From: Lachnospiraceae bacterium | GTDB lineage: Bacteria; Bacillota; Clostridia; Lachnospirales; Lachnospiraceae | Reading direction: 5' to 3' | Assembly: GCA_014804795.1 (NCBI GenBank) | Contig: JAAUZC010000044.1 | Coordinates: forward strand, 62,001-126,000 | Length of the DNA: 64,000 nucleotides | Shown: piece by piece, positions 15,907 to 25,049 of the stretch | Layout: each line of letters begins with the position of its first letter | How positions within the stretch are numbered: the first letter of the stretch is position 1 | Position numbers and translations under genes: made by a program | Notes under the pieces: generated by a model | What the model saw: only the letters and a program-made list of their open reading frames with translations | Told to the model about the DNA's origin: nothing | The model's database searches: none

Positions 15907-16977
15907 TTATAATTTCTTTGAAAGCATATCCGGATTTGTCGCATAGGAAAGCGCCGTCTCCGAAGTAATTCTCTTCTCTCTGTACAGTCTCAAAAGGCTG
16001 GAGTCCATAGAAATCAACTCCGGCTTGCTTGAAGAATACAAAAGCCCTTCGATCTGGGGTATTTTATTTTCCCGGATCATATTTCGAATAGCCGGATTGA
16101 CACTCATAATCTCAAACGCCGGTACAAGCGCACCGTCCACATCCGGCACAAGCTGCTGGGAAACCACTCCCTGCAACACCATGGAAAGCTGCACAGCAAT
16201 CTGCCTCTGTTGGTTGGCCGGAAATACATCGATAATTCGATCGATCGTATTTGCGGCTCCTATTGTATGCAGCGTGGATATTACCAAATGCCCTGTCTCC
16301 GCCGCTGTCATAGCCACCTCTATTGTTTCATAATCTCTCATTTCGCCAAGCAGTATCACGTCCGGGCTCTGTCTCAGAGATGCCCGTAACGCTGTCACAT
16401 AGTTTTCCGTATCAAGATTAATCTCTCTCTGGCTGACAATACTTCTATTATGCTTGTGCAGGTACTCAATCGGATCCTCCAATGTGATAATATGCTTTTC
16501 CTGTGTATTATTAATATGATTTATCACACAGGCAAGTGTTGTGGATTTTCCGCTCCCGGCGGGACCCGTCACCAATACCAAACCTTTTGAACAACTGCCG
16601 AATTGAATAATCCTGGAGGGAATTCCAATATCCTCCGGGTTTGGCAGCTCAAACGAGATTACACGCACTACCACAGAGAAAGAGCCTCTCTGCTTATAAG
16701 CATTTACCCGAAAACGTGAAAGTCCCGGAAGTGCAAAAGAAAAATCATCGTCCCCCTGTTCTTTTAACCGTTCCATGCTACGTTCACCGGCCAGACGGTA
16801 TATCTCCTCAATATAAGTTTCTGTCTGGATTGGTCTCAGTTTATCTCCATCCATATGATGAATCTTACCATTTACCCGCCAGGTAATCGGCAGACCCGCA
16901 ACAATAAAAACGTCAGCGGCTTTGTCTTCTACCGCCTTTTCTAACAACGCCCTGATATTCATACCTATAATGTCCAT
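15907..16977 (-). CDS. pilT: PilT-type retraction ATPase (type IV pilus)
   Basis: Hexameric secretion ATPase expected at the cytoplasmic side of a type IV pilus. The 356-aa length fits PilT rather than PilB. Walker A is GPAGSGKSTT (about residues 138-147); the Asp box is ITLEDPIEYLHKH; Walker B is DVILLGEMRD; the His box is TAAETGHLVISTLHT. The PilT hallmark AIRNMIRE is present near residue 296, which argues for a genuine retraction-type ATPase. It is the last gene of the operon, and no PilB assembly ATPase is visible here. Confidence 0.94.
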   Translation of the reverse strand: MDIIGMNIRALLEKAVEDKAADVFIVAGLPITWRVNGKIHHMDGDKLRPIQTETYIEEIYRLAGERSMERLKEQGDDDFSFALPGLSRFRVNAYKQRGSFSVVVRVISFELPNPEDIGIPSRIIQFGSCSKGLVLVTGPAGSGKSTTLACVINHINNTQEKHIITLEDPIEYLHKHNRSIVSQREINLDTENYVTALRASLRQSPDVILLGEMRDYETIEVAMTAAETGHLVISTLHTIGAANTIDRIIDVFPANQQRQIAVQLSMVLQGVVSQQLVPDVDGALVPAFEIMSVNPAIRNMIRENKIPQIEGLLYSSSKPELISMDSSLLRLYREKRITSETALSYATNPDMLSKKL

Positions 16978-17028
16978 TTTATCCCTCTTTTACCTTTCTA
17001 TGGCATCTGTTTCGCAGTATATTCCCTC

Positions 17029-17526
17029 TTATTCTTCTCCAAACAAAACCGGCAACGTCGTTTCATCCTCCCAAGTAGAAAGTGAAACCTCCTGCCATTT
17101 TACTATTTTATAACGCTCGCTTTCTTCTTTGTCCAATACTTCCAATTCCACACAGAGCGCCTGGCTTTCCGTGATTTCCACTTCATACGCCAAAACGGCT
17201 CTTCCATCATCTTCCCTATAGGAAACGTTCTCCAATTCTTCCGCCATCTGTGCCGCGCTCTTCAAATAGGCATCCTGATTTTCCACCGTCCCTCCTATCT
17301 GCGCAAGCGCCTTATCTATCTCTCCCAGTTTATGCTGTGCCGCCGACACCGCTTCATAATAAAGTTTTGTCTTTTCCGCTATCTGCCCACTATAGCCTTT
17401 GTCGCGCAACGCACCGGATAAAGACAGCACCCCCAGAAGAACCTCACAGATAACAACAAAAAGCACCAGCAAAAAGGAAGTTCCCATCTGAAACCCGGGA
17501 TAGCTTTTTTCTTTTTCCGTATTCAT
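17029..17526 (-). CDS. Membrane-anchored pilus-operon protein, function unknown
   Basis: 165 aa. A short positive N-terminus is followed by one hydrophobic segment (about residues 15-38, SFLLVLFVVICEVLLGVLSL), then a soluble, acidic, mostly helical domain. It resembles an accessory minor pilin or TadE-like protein in layout but lacks a clear prepilin cleavage motif (the Gly before the hydrophobic segment is at FQMGTSFLL). It overlaps the next upstream gene by 4 bases (ATGA-type), so translation is coupled. I do not recognise a named family. Confidence 0.7.
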   Translation of the reverse strand: MNTEKEKSYPGFQMGTSFLLVLFVVICEVLLGVLSLSGALRDKGYSGQIAEKTKLYYEAVSAAQHKLGEIDKALAQIGGTVENQDAYLKSAAQMAEELENVSYREDDGRAVLAYEVEITESQALCVELEVLDKEESERYKIVKWQEVSLSTWEDETTLPVLFGEE

Positions 17527-17981
17527 AGAACTGTCCCCCTGCCCGTATACTTTTCTACATCCAACAAGTATATCACTTCTTCGTCATCAACTCTGCTAAA
17601 ACTAAGCGAACATTTTTCAAAATTATCGTTTTCCGTCATCACTGCATCAAAAACAAAAGCCGCTTCTTCCTCCCCACAGACATTCCATTCCTTATCATAG
17701 CATAAGCAATACGATGTTTTCTCTTCGCTTTCTTCCTTTTTGCTTCCTTCATTTAAAAGAAAGGCTTCAAAATCCTCCGAAGCCAGAAACAGTTCCGCAT
17801 AGCCCGCCGCCAGATTCTGCGCCCTGTTCAGCTCTTCTGTCGCACTTACAACAGACCGAGCCGTTACAAACAAGCGGGCACACCAAGCCGATGTAATGCT
17901 GAACATCAGAATCGATATCATAAGTTCCAACAAAAAGAGACTGGAACGCCTCGCTGATTTTCCGTGCATATCTTTCTCCAT
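17523..17981 (-). CDS. Pilin-like protein with type IV-type N-terminal segment
   Basis: 152 aa. A basic leader (about 12 residues, KSARRSS) precedes LFLLELMISILMFSITSAWCARLF, a hydrophobic helix with a Glu at the fifth position, as in type IV prepilins and pseudopilins. The rest is a small acidic domain with several Cys. No Gly immediately before the helix is seen (Ser instead), so processing by a prepilin peptidase is uncertain. Overlaps 17029-17526 by 4 bases. Probably a minor pilin or assembly factor for the adjacent PilT/PilC system. Confidence 0.65.
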   Translation of the reverse strand: MEKDMHGKSARRSSLFLLELMISILMFSITSAWCARLFVTARSVVSATEELNRAQNLAAGYAELFLASEDFEAFLLNEGSKKEESEEKTSYCLCYDKEWNVCGEEEAAFVFDAVMTENDNFEKCSLSFSRVDDEEVIYLLDVEKYTGRGTVL

Positions 17982-18016
17982 TTCACTTCCGCTGTAGAAT
18001 ATCCCCTGCGTTTTCC

Positions 18017-18499
18017 CTAAGCCCTACTTTTTACCGCCGCATAAGTAACTGTTTCCTGTCCGTCCTTATCGGTACAGGATATCCGAAAGATTCCTTCTTC
18101 CTGCTCCGTAACCTTAAAATCCTTAATTTCCAAAATCCTCTGTCCATCCGCCGCATGCATGGATGTGCCTTCCTGTATAAACAGCTCACACAACTGCCCG
18201 TCATAATTATAGAGATACGTTACATAGGTGCTCTCCCCAAAACTCTGCCGTAGGATCAAACATGGCTCTCCATCAAAAGTGCCTGCTTCAATACCGCCGT
18301 TTACATCATTCTGGCGGATTTTCTCTGTCACATACGAGAGACAGGTTCGGTTAGCATAGTTGCTCTCCTCCCATGCTACACTCTTTTGATATACATTTGC
18401 CGCCAATATTACCAGAAAAAGTGCAGAAACCGCCAGTACCAAAAAAAGTGCGATTGGAAACAGCAAATCAATAATATGTCTTTTTTTCACCTCAACCAC
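18017..18499 (-). CDS. DUF4860-like membrane protein of the pilus operon
   Basis: 160 aa with one N-terminal membrane segment (about residues 10-36, LLFPIALFLVLAVSALFLVILAA). An extracellular beta-rich domain follows, with NRTCLSYVTEKIRQND, LILRQSF and YVTYLYNYDGQLCELF. The pattern matches DUF4860 proteins, which in Clostridia sit next to GspF/PilC and PilT genes; this is from memory of family layout. It overlaps the upstream gene by 8 bases. Probably an accessory pilin-like subunit. Confidence 0.65.
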   Translation of the reverse strand: MVEVKKRHIIDLLFPIALFLVLAVSALFLVILAANVYQKSVAWEESNYANRTCLSYVTEKIRQNDVNGGIEAGTFDGEPCLILRQSFGESTYVTYLYNYDGQLCELFIQEGTSMHAADGQRILEIKDFKVTEQEEGIFRISCTDKDGQETVTYAAVKSRA

Positions 18500-18824
18500 C
18501 TGACCATTCTAAAACTGTAACATCCGGTATCAGATTTGCTCCAAACACCTGATAGTCTACGAAAAACGTATCCGTGTCATATTGCAGGCCATATTGTTCT
18601 TTTAATACTTCCAGACTTTCCGGATAGCGCCCTTCTATTGCGTAATACTGCGTAATGCTTCGCCATACGGCCTCCTCTAAACTATTGCGTTCCTCCCGCT
18701 TCGCTTTCTCGGAAGCCCCGTCTATCCCCGCGCAAAACAGCATTACTATAACAAAAAATGCAACAAAAGAAATCATCGCGTTCTTTATATTCTTATGCTC
18801 TTTGCCATGATAAAATCTTTTCAT
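18492..18824 (-). CDS. Small membrane protein of the pilus operon
   Basis: 110 aa from the ATG at 18824, behind TAGGAGAAAG. One membrane segment (about residues 15-37, AMISFVAFFVIVMLFCAG) is followed by a soluble helix-rich part, including a pseudopilin-like GspG-type segment: SLEEAVWRSITQYYAIEGRYPESLEVL. The Ala/Tyr-rich helix followed by GRYPESL is reminiscent of the GspG/PulG signature. No named family recognised with confidence. It lies between the PilC-like gene and the DUF4860-like gene in a tight operon. Confidence 0.65.
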   Translation of the reverse strand: MKRFYHGKEHKNIKNAMISFVAFFVIVMLFCAGIDGASEKAKREERNSLEEAVWRSITQYYAIEGRYPESLEVLKEQYGLQYDTDTFFVDYQVFGANLIPDVTVLEWSGG

Positions 18825-18881
18825 ACTTTCTCCTACCTGACTATTGCTCCCGGGCACAAACCCGGCAACCGCTTTCCAGCA

Positions 18882-19934
18882 TTACAAACTCGCCAGAATC
18901 CCAAGTAACGGTAGCATAACAGACAGAAGAATCGTACCGACAATCACAGAAAGCAAAATCACTAATGTCGGCTCCAACATGGAAATAAAGGATGTTATCT
19001 TCTCATTCACTTCTTCTTCTATCCGATCTGCCAGCTTTCCCAACGCCTCGTCCATTGTTCCGGTATGCCCTGCGATATCTATCATCCGAGCATAAAGCCC
19101 GTTAAATATCTTTGCCAGTCTAAATGACTCCGACAGGCTGCTCCCTTCCTCTAACATCTTTCTGCAATAAGAGAGCTTCTCACCAAAAAATTTATTTTCA
19201 TTCAGTTCTTCCACTAATTCCATCCCGCGCTCTGATGTCAGTCCGCTTTTTAGGGCAAGAGACAATCCGCCTGCAAAACGGCACGCCGCCATTTTATCAG
19301 AAATCTCTCTGGAAAATTTAAAGTGCTCGCCCAACTTCTCGAACTTTTCTCTTCCGCTCTCCGTTTTTACAAGCCATATCAGAAAAACCGCCAGAATCAC
19401 AGCAACCGCTACAAATACTACTGCATATTTGGAAAGCACATTTCCAAGAAGCAGCGCTCCCCGCGAAAAACCGCTCATCTCCATACCGAGCTGGCGGAAC
19501 ACCTGTTGGAATACCGGCATTACTTTTGTCAAAAGCACGATGATCACAAGTGCCATCATACCAATCATGATCATTGGATAAGTTAAAGCGCTGCGGATGC
19601 TCTGAGAGATTGCTTCCTGTCTTTCATAATATCTTTCCAATGAAGAAAGCACCTCATCCAATGTTCCGGTTTCTTCCCCAATCTGCGCCATTTTACATAT
19701 ATAATCCGGAAAAACACCTGTTTCTTTTAACGCAGGAGCAAGCGCTCCCTCCTGCTGCACTTTTTCATAAATTTTTTCCAAAAGTTCTTTCTCAGCCGGA
19801 GTCTGCGCATCCTCTTTCATGATAGAGACTCCCTCTGTCACGGAGATTCCCACTTTCAGCACCATTGCCATCTGTTCACAAAAAGCAGAAAGTTCCAAAT
19901 TTGACAGAGTATCCTGCCGCGCCATTTTTTTCAT
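18882..19934 (-). CDS. Type II secretion F / PilC-like inner-membrane platform protein
   Basis: 350 aa, polytopic. It contains two GspF/PilC repeats: the first (about 15-135) with ELSAFCEQMAMVLKVGISVTEG and MAQIGEETGTLDEVLSSL, the second (about 215-335) with CRFAGGLSLALKSGLTSERGMELV and IDIAGHTGTMDEALGKLAD. Three membrane segments lie near 120-145, 165-190 and 320-345. This is the assembly platform through which the ATPase acts on pilin subunits. It is the first gene of the six-gene cluster ending with pilT. Confidence 0.92.
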   Translation of the reverse strand: MKKMARQDTLSNLELSAFCEQMAMVLKVGISVTEGVSIMKEDAQTPAEKELLEKIYEKVQQEGALAPALKETGVFPDYICKMAQIGEETGTLDEVLSSLERYYERQEAISQSIRSALTYPMIMIGMMALVIIVLLTKVMPVFQQVFRQLGMEMSGFSRGALLLGNVLSKYAVVFVAVAVILAVFLIWLVKTESGREKFEKLGEHFKFSREISDKMAACRFAGGLSLALKSGLTSERGMELVEELNENKFFGEKLSYCRKMLEEGSSLSESFRLAKIFNGLYARMIDIAGHTGTMDEALGKLADRIEEEVNEKITSFISMLEPTLVILLSVIVGTILLSVMLPLLGILASL

Positions 19935-19957
19935 TCCCTCTTTCCTCCTATCTATAC

Positions 19958-20872
19958 TCAGTATAGATATTTTATTGAATATGTGCTGTTTTTCATAAAT
20001 TTTTTAAAGCTTTCTTTACTCTGTCCTGCCGCCATCGTCGGATCCATCATTGTCCATTTCTTGCCGTCAAACTCCATAATGTCATCCACCCAACCGATAT
20101 CAGCGATATAGCAGCTTATCCATGCATGATAGGCATTTCCCACATATCCTACTTCCAGTCTGGTGGGAATTCCCTGCGAACGCAGCATTGCTGCCACCAG
20201 AGAAGAATAGTCAAAACAGATTCCCGTTCCGGCTGCAAGTGTCGCATCCGGTGACGGCGCATAGCCAGACTGTACGGTCTTTGCCTTATTGTAATCATAG
20301 GTAATATTGTCAGTCGCGTAATGATACACTTCCGTCACTACATCCAGATCAGTAGAACATCCCCGTGCTAATTCCACGCCTTTCTGCACACTGGTGGAAG
20401 AACTGTTAAAATTCACATAATAATTCGGATACAAAAACGGAGACATTCCATTCGCCACAGTAACTGCCGCACTCTGGGAAAGAACTGCCGCATACAAATT
20501 ATCCTTTTCTGAGGCCACCTCATAAACTGCAAAAGTATAGTTACCATTTCCGTCAGACAGCGGATATGCGGTATATTTATTATATTCTGAGACAAGATAC
20601 GTATAGTTTGTTCCCGCCGGTGTTGTAATGCGGAATTTCACTTTCGGATTATTCCCACTGTAATTTAACATTACATACCCCTCGGATGCATTGGAAATAT
20701 CTAATGTCGCAGAACCGCCTGAAAAAGCCTGCGTCCCCGGTGCGCTGGGAGTAAGTACTTTGGCCGAACCATCCCTTGCGGAAACTTCCAGTACTCCTCC
20801 ATACAGGCCAAATATGGTCAAAACCACCGCACATAATACTGTATACCACCGACATCCTGTTTTATACGACAT
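19958..20872 (-). CDS. Secreted transglutaminase-like cysteine protease-fold protein
   Basis: 304 aa from ATG 20872, behind AGAAAGGAG. A signal peptide (about residues 8-35) precedes a beta-sandwich region and a C-terminal transglutaminase core. The core carries GICFDYSSLVAAMLRSQGIPTRLEVG (catalytic Cys), NAYHAWI (His) and WTMMDPTM (Asp). Such proteins can act as peptidases, amidases or cross-linkers; the substrate is not evident. It lies just upstream of the pilus operon on the same strand and just downstream of the polysaccharide locus. Confidence 0.85.
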   Translation of the reverse strand: MSYKTGCRWYTVLCAVVLTIFGLYGGVLEVSARDGSAKVLTPSAPGTQAFSGGSATLDISNASEGYVMLNYSGNNPKVKFRITTPAGTNYTYLVSEYNKYTAYPLSDGNGNYTFAVYEVASEKDNLYAAVLSQSAAVTVANGMSPFLYPNYYVNFNSSSTSVQKGVELARGCSTDLDVVTEVYHYATDNITYDYNKAKTVQSGYAPSPDATLAAGTGICFDYSSLVAAMLRSQGIPTRLEVGYVGNAYHAWISCYIADIGWVDDIMEFDGKKWTMMDPTMAAGQSKESFKKFMKNSTYSIKYLY

Positions 20873-20985
20873 TCTATTTCTCCTTTCTATTTGATGTATA
20901 TAATATCCTATTCGTTCCAACGTAAAACTCTACTTTTAAAGTGTATTAAGTATAGCATTATTTATTCTGTTTTGCAAGCAGATGC

Positions 20986-22410
20986 CTACTTAGCTCCTTC
21001 GCCTTTTATGCACACAACAATTGTCTTAAGCAGCAACTCAATATCCAACCAGATACTCCATTTGTCAATATATTCCAGATCCATTTTTACAATTTCATCA
21101 AAATCCAAAATATTGCTTCTGCCGCTGCACTGCCACATGCCTGTCATGCCCGGCGTAACTGAAAGTCGTCTTTTCTGGTCCGCCCGATAATTTTCCACTT
21201 CCGACATAAGCGGCGGCCTTGTCCCCACAAGACTCATATCTCCTTTCAGCACATTAAAAAACTGCGGCATTTCATCAATACTGTGCTTCCTTATAAAACG
21301 CCCGACCCTTGTGATGCGCGGATCATCTTCCATTTTGAAGATAGCGCCGCTCATCTCATTTTTCTCCAACAGTTCCTTTTTTCTCTCTTCTGCATCTATG
21401 TACATAGACCGAAATTTATACATTTTAAAACGCCTGCCGTTTTTTCCAACACGCTCCTGTGCAAAGATAAGCGGTCCGGGGGAGTCCAATTTGATTGCAA
21501 TTCCGACAAATATCCCTATGACAAGCGTTATGATTGATCCGATCAGACCGCCGACGATATCCATGCATCTTTTCAGGAATACCTGCCCCGGCTCCCACAA
21601 CCTGCTGGAATACGTAACCACCTTAAAAACCCCCAGATTCTCAACGGTCTTGTCCGTGATATTCAGTTCAAGTGCCGGAATATCAAAATGTATTTCCATC
21701 CCCATGCTCTGAAAATCATGCAGTATTTTCTGTATATTTTCTACAGAAATTTCCCCATATGGCGTACTGATAAACACGGCATCAACCGTTCTGCTTTTCA
21801 CCTCTTCCAGCATATCTTCCCTGCCGGCTATCACCGGTATCCCCGCTACTTCTTCGCCTTTTCTGTCCTCATCCAAAATGGCAATACCAAAAATCGTAAA
21901 ATACCAGTTGTGTTTACTTCCGTCATTAAAGCGTTTTAGCACCCCTTCCACTCTGTCAGACGTCGTAACTAACATAATCTGTTTTTGGGAATTCTTTTTC
22001 TTATAATGCCTTTTGATATAGTATTTCCCTACTTGATGCCCTATATAAAAAATCAGCAGATACCATATCATAAAATAGACTGTATGAAGCCTGGAGTAAA
22101 TCTCCCCCAGTTTGAGCAAAAATAGACATGTAAATAAAACAGCACTGATAGAAATAGTCGATTTTACCGCAACCACAAACTCCTTATAAGCACCTCTGTC
22201 AAAAATATTATAATACAGCCGCAGTCCATAATTTGCCGCAATACAGGTCATGACCGATATCGTGAATATATAGACCGACAGTTCCCCTTCAAAAAAGAAC
22301 GTTGCCTGTTTGAACCTGACAACGCCTGCCAGAAAATATGCCAAAGTCAAAGACAGAATATCAATGATCATAAAACCGTAACGACTTATTAAGGATTCTT
22401 TTCTGTACAT
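20986..22410 (-). CDS. WbaP/CpsE-type undecaprenyl-phosphate sugar phosphotransferase
   Basis: Initiating transferase: moves a sugar-1-phosphate (Gal or Glc type) from UDP-sugar to undecaprenyl phosphate at the inner membrane. 474 aa from ATG 22410 (MYRKESLIS); a TTG 6 bases upstream is less likely. Five membrane segments lie within about residues 8-290, with a CoA-binding-like central domain. The C-terminal catalytic domain (about 275-470) shows KRCMDIVGGLIG, YKFRSM, RKHSIDEMPQFFNVLKGDMSLVG and RPPLMSEV. It starts the repeat unit, although it lies 30 kb from the cps regulatory genes. Confidence 0.94.
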   Translation of the reverse strand: MYRKESLISRYGFMIIDILSLTLAYFLAGVVRFKQATFFFEGELSVYIFTISVMTCIAANYGLRLYYNIFDRGAYKEFVVAVKSTISISAVLFTCLFLLKLGEIYSRLHTVYFMIWYLLIFYIGHQVGKYYIKRHYKKKNSQKQIMLVTTSDRVEGVLKRFNDGSKHNWYFTIFGIAILDEDRKGEEVAGIPVIAGREDMLEEVKSRTVDAVFISTPYGEISVENIQKILHDFQSMGMEIHFDIPALELNITDKTVENLGVFKVVTYSSRLWEPGQVFLKRCMDIVGGLIGSIITLVIGIFVGIAIKLDSPGPLIFAQERVGKNGRRFKMYKFRSMYIDAEERKKELLEKNEMSGAIFKMEDDPRITRVGRFIRKHSIDEMPQFFNVLKGDMSLVGTRPPLMSEVENYRADQKRRLSVTPGMTGMWQCSGRSNILDFDEIVKMDLEYIDKWSIWLDIELLLKTIVVCIKGEGAK

Positions 22411-22710
22411 AGTCAATTTCTCTTTCCGTCATTTAAATATTCGCCCTGCTGTTTGTATATAGTAGTATAACCTATTATGCAGGCTGCGCAGGCATAATTC
22501 ATCCGCTCAAAAACATCGGAAAGCAATTTCCCGGTATCTGCACTGGCATCTTTCGGTAAACTGTTATGGCCTTCAGTGCCCTCAATCACCTGTTCCATAG
22601 TAACAATGTTGAAATGTGTTTTAAAAAATTTGATTGTTCGTAAAACAACGGCAAATCAAACCTTTTACTCTTCGGATACCGTCAGCCTGTCCTGCCTTTC
22701 ACTTTCAAAA

Positions 22711-23409
22711 TCAGTTTTCCTTTAAATGCAAATAATACTCAGCCAAATGCAGGTCTTTCATCTCATGAATGTCAACCGAATGGGAAACATCCATAACAAA
22801 TCCCACGGGATTATCATTAAAGCTTGTATCTGATGAAAGTTCACCAATTTGATTAATGTATATACATCCATTAACTTTATAATAAATTTTGAAATCTTGC
22901 CGCCGGCACGTACTGTTTTCTCCAAGTAAAGACTCGAGAGTTCCGTCCTTATCCATTTTCCTCATCAGTAATGGATGTTCCTCAACAGGGGAAACGGAAA
23001 CCAATCCGCTCATTCCCTTTTCGAAGAATGTTTCAATTGCCTGATCAATATCATTTGCTCTCGTTAAGGGCTGTGTACATTGGAGCATAACTAAAATATC
23101 AAAATAATTTTCAGCCTCATCCAGCGACTTTATTGCATGCAAAACCACATCAATACTCCTTGCCTGATCGGTTGCCAACTCTGCCGGACGCATGAACGGA
23201 ATATTTGCGCCATATTTTCTCGAAACATTCGCAATCTCTTCACTGTCAGTACTGACAATGATATCATCTATGTATTTACTACCCTGCGCTGCTTTGATCG
23301 AATATGAAACGAGCGGATGTCCGTTAAGATTAATAATATTTTTGTTTTTAATTCCTTTGCTGCCTCCTCTTGCCGGAATTAGTGCAAGAATCCTTTTGCC
23401 TTTATACAT
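22711..23409 (-). CDS. Acylneuraminate cytidylyltransferase family (CMP-nonulosonate synthetase), copy 1
   Basis: Activates a nine-carbon or related sugar acid with CTP. The 232-aa length fits NeuA/PseF/PtmB-type enzymes. Motifs: ALIPARGGSKGIKNKNI, VSTDSEEIA, LQCTQPLTRANDID, RRQDFKIYYKVNGCIYI and the metal-binding DIHEMKDLHLAE near the C-terminus. Which sugar (sialic, legionaminic, pseudaminic, or a Kdo-like acid) cannot be read from sequence; no NeuB-type synthase is in the window. Paralogous to the gene at 27038-27733. Confidence 0.88.
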   Translation of the reverse strand: MYKGKRILALIPARGGSKGIKNKNIINLNGHPLVSYSIKAAQGSKYIDDIIVSTDSEEIANVSRKYGANIPFMRPAELATDQARSIDVVLHAIKSLDEAENYFDILVMLQCTQPLTRANDIDQAIETFFEKGMSGLVSVSPVEEHPLLMRKMDKDGTLESLLGENSTCRRQDFKIYYKVNGCIYINQIGELSSDTSFNDNPVGFVMDVSHSVDIHEMKDLHLAEYYLHLKEN

Positions 23410-23624
23410 AATATACTTATCCCCGTAATTGCCACGCCTGTAATCCCCCGTTAAAGCTCTTCAATACCCCTAAAAAACCTCTAAACTACCAACTAAAATA
23501 TACAGGATACCACATTTTTTGTCAACATCGTTACTGCTTGAGTTCCATTTACTTTTCCCGGAAGTAGAATTTGATTTTTCACTTCACCCCTGTTTATTTA
23601 GCACTATTCGCTTATGAAAAGCAC

Positions 23625-23653
23625 TTGACTAAACAGTGTTGCTTTTATAAGAT
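23625..23653 (+). promoter_or_regulatory. Promoter of the N-acetyl sugar amidotransferase gene
   Basis: TTGACT, a 17-base spacer and TAAGAT, about 30 bases upstream of a gene that runs against its minus-strand neighbours. AGGAGG follows at 23671. Confidence 0.6.
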
Positions 23654-23683
23654 AAAAGTGCATACTAAATAGGAGGAAAAATA

Positions 23684-24799
23684 ATGAAATATTGTAAAAA
23701 ATGTGTAATGCCAGATACACGACCAGGAATAACTTTTAATTCGGAGGGAGTCTGTTCGGGCTGTCAGTCTTATGAAAAAAGGAAAAATGTCAATTGGGAA
23801 AAACGCTATCAGGAGCTTGAGGCTATTTGTGATAAGTACCGTGGCATGAACGGAAATGAGCCGGATTGCGCTGTAGCGGTCAGTGGAGGAAAAGATTCCC
23901 ATTATCAGGTACATTTGATGAAAGAAGTTATGCATATGAATCCCATCCTTTTTAGCGTAGAAGATAATTTCGATATGACGGAAGCTGGGAAGCATAATAT
24001 TAAAAATATTTCAGAAGAGTTTGGCTGCTCTATCATCAGCTGCAAGCCGGATATCAGAACCCAGAAGATTTTGATGCGCTATATGTTTGAAAAATACGGG
24101 AAACCAACATGGTATATAGATAGATTGATTTATACATACCCTCTGCTGATGGCAATAAAGTTTAATACACCTTTGTTGGTTTATGGGGAGAATGTAAGCT
24201 GGGAATACGGTGGATTAGGCCGGAAAGAGACTTATTCAGCGAGAGAACAGATGGATAATGGCGTGGCATTAGGAGTACCTACCGAGGAATTATTATCTGT
24301 TGCAGGAATTACAGAAAAAGATTTATATCTGACGAAAGCACCTGATCAAAAAGATATGGATAAACTGGATCCTATTTATATTTCATATTTTATGCCTTGG
24401 AATGATTTTGTCAATTATGAGTTTTCTAAAAAACGTGGATTTCATGATTTAACACATGAATGGCAAAGAACGCATATGATAAACCCATTTACGCAGGTAG
24501 ATTCACGTGCATATTTAGTTCAGGGCTGGATGAAATACCCTAAATTTGGACATGCTTCTTCGACAGATTATGCGTCCCGAATGGTTCGGTATGGTTTGAT
24601 TTCAAGAGAAGAAGCTATTGAGCTTGTCCGCAAGTATGACCATAATTTGGATTCCTTATGTGTAAGAGATTTTTGCAATTTTTGCGGTTATAGTGAAAGT
24701 GAATTTTGGGAGATTATAGATAACTTATATAACAGAGAAATTTTTCAGAAGAATACACTTGGTGCATGGGAATTGAAAACACCTATTGGAGGAGAATAA
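23684..24799 (+). CDS. N-acetyl sugar amidotransferase (PseA/WbpG-type)
   Basis: Predicted to convert an N-acetyl group of a nucleotide-linked sugar into an acetamidino group using ammonia, as in WbpG or PseA/LegG-type pathways. 371 aa: N-terminal zinc Cys (YCKKCVMPDTRPGI and GVCSGCQSY), PP-loop AVSGGKDSHYQ (67-72 for SGGKDS), and a C-terminal Cys cluster CVRDFCNFCGYS. AGGAGG precedes the ATG. Such enzymes usually work with HisH/HisF-like glutaminase partners, which are absent here. It has its own promoter and opposite orientation, suggesting separate acquisition. Confidence 0.88.
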   Translation: MKYCKKCVMPDTRPGITFNSEGVCSGCQSYEKRKNVNWEKRYQELEAICDKYRGMNGNEPDCAVAVSGGKDSHYQVHLMKEVMHMNPILFSVEDNFDMTEAGKHNIKNISEEFGCSIISCKPDIRTQKILMRYMFEKYGKPTWYIDRLIYTYPLLMAIKFNTPLLVYGENVSWEYGGLGRKETYSAREQMDNGVALGVPTEELLSVAGITEKDLYLTKAPDQKDMDKLDPIYISYFMPWNDFVNYEFSKKRGFHDLTHEWQRTHMINPFTQVDSRAYLVQGWMKYPKFGHASSTDYASRMVRYGLISREEAIELVRKYDHNLDSLCVRDFCNFCGYSESEFWEIIDNLYNREIFQKNTLGAWELKTPIGGE

Positions 24800-24831
24800 T
24801 TAACACTATATGTTTGAATAATGATATATAT

Positions 24832-24880
24832 CCTCTTGGATTGATGTTAAAATAAATATAAATCCAAGAGGATATTTTTA
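24832..24880 (+). terminator. Terminator after the amidotransferase gene
   Basis: CCTCTTGGATT (24832-24842) pairs with AATCCAAGAGG (24861-24871), followed by ATATTTTTA. A strong stem with an imperfect U-tract, 35 bases after the stop codon. Confidence 0.65.
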
Positions 24881-25049
24881 TGGCAAGACAGTGAAAAATA
24901 ACACCCAAGCAAAGAGCATCCATCAATAGCTTTACTACCACCTGTCCTTCTTTAAATCAACGTCTACTATTAATATACTTTTTTTATTTTTTCAATCAAG
25001 CAAATTCTTCACTTTCCCATGGTTCCTAAACCCACAACCATTATTTTCA

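Noticed and set aside
22413-22598. 61-codon minus-strand frame just upstream of the WbaP-type gene
   Set aside because: No ribosome site before its ATG, no recognisable protein features, and the overlap with the next gene depends on an unlikely TTG start. Kept out of the gene list.
24878-24960. ATGGCAAGACAGTGA followed by codons reading KITPKQRASINSF
   Set aside because: It looks like the start of a transposase or regulator with an early stop, but it is too short and matches no family I can name. It begins inside the tail of a terminator.
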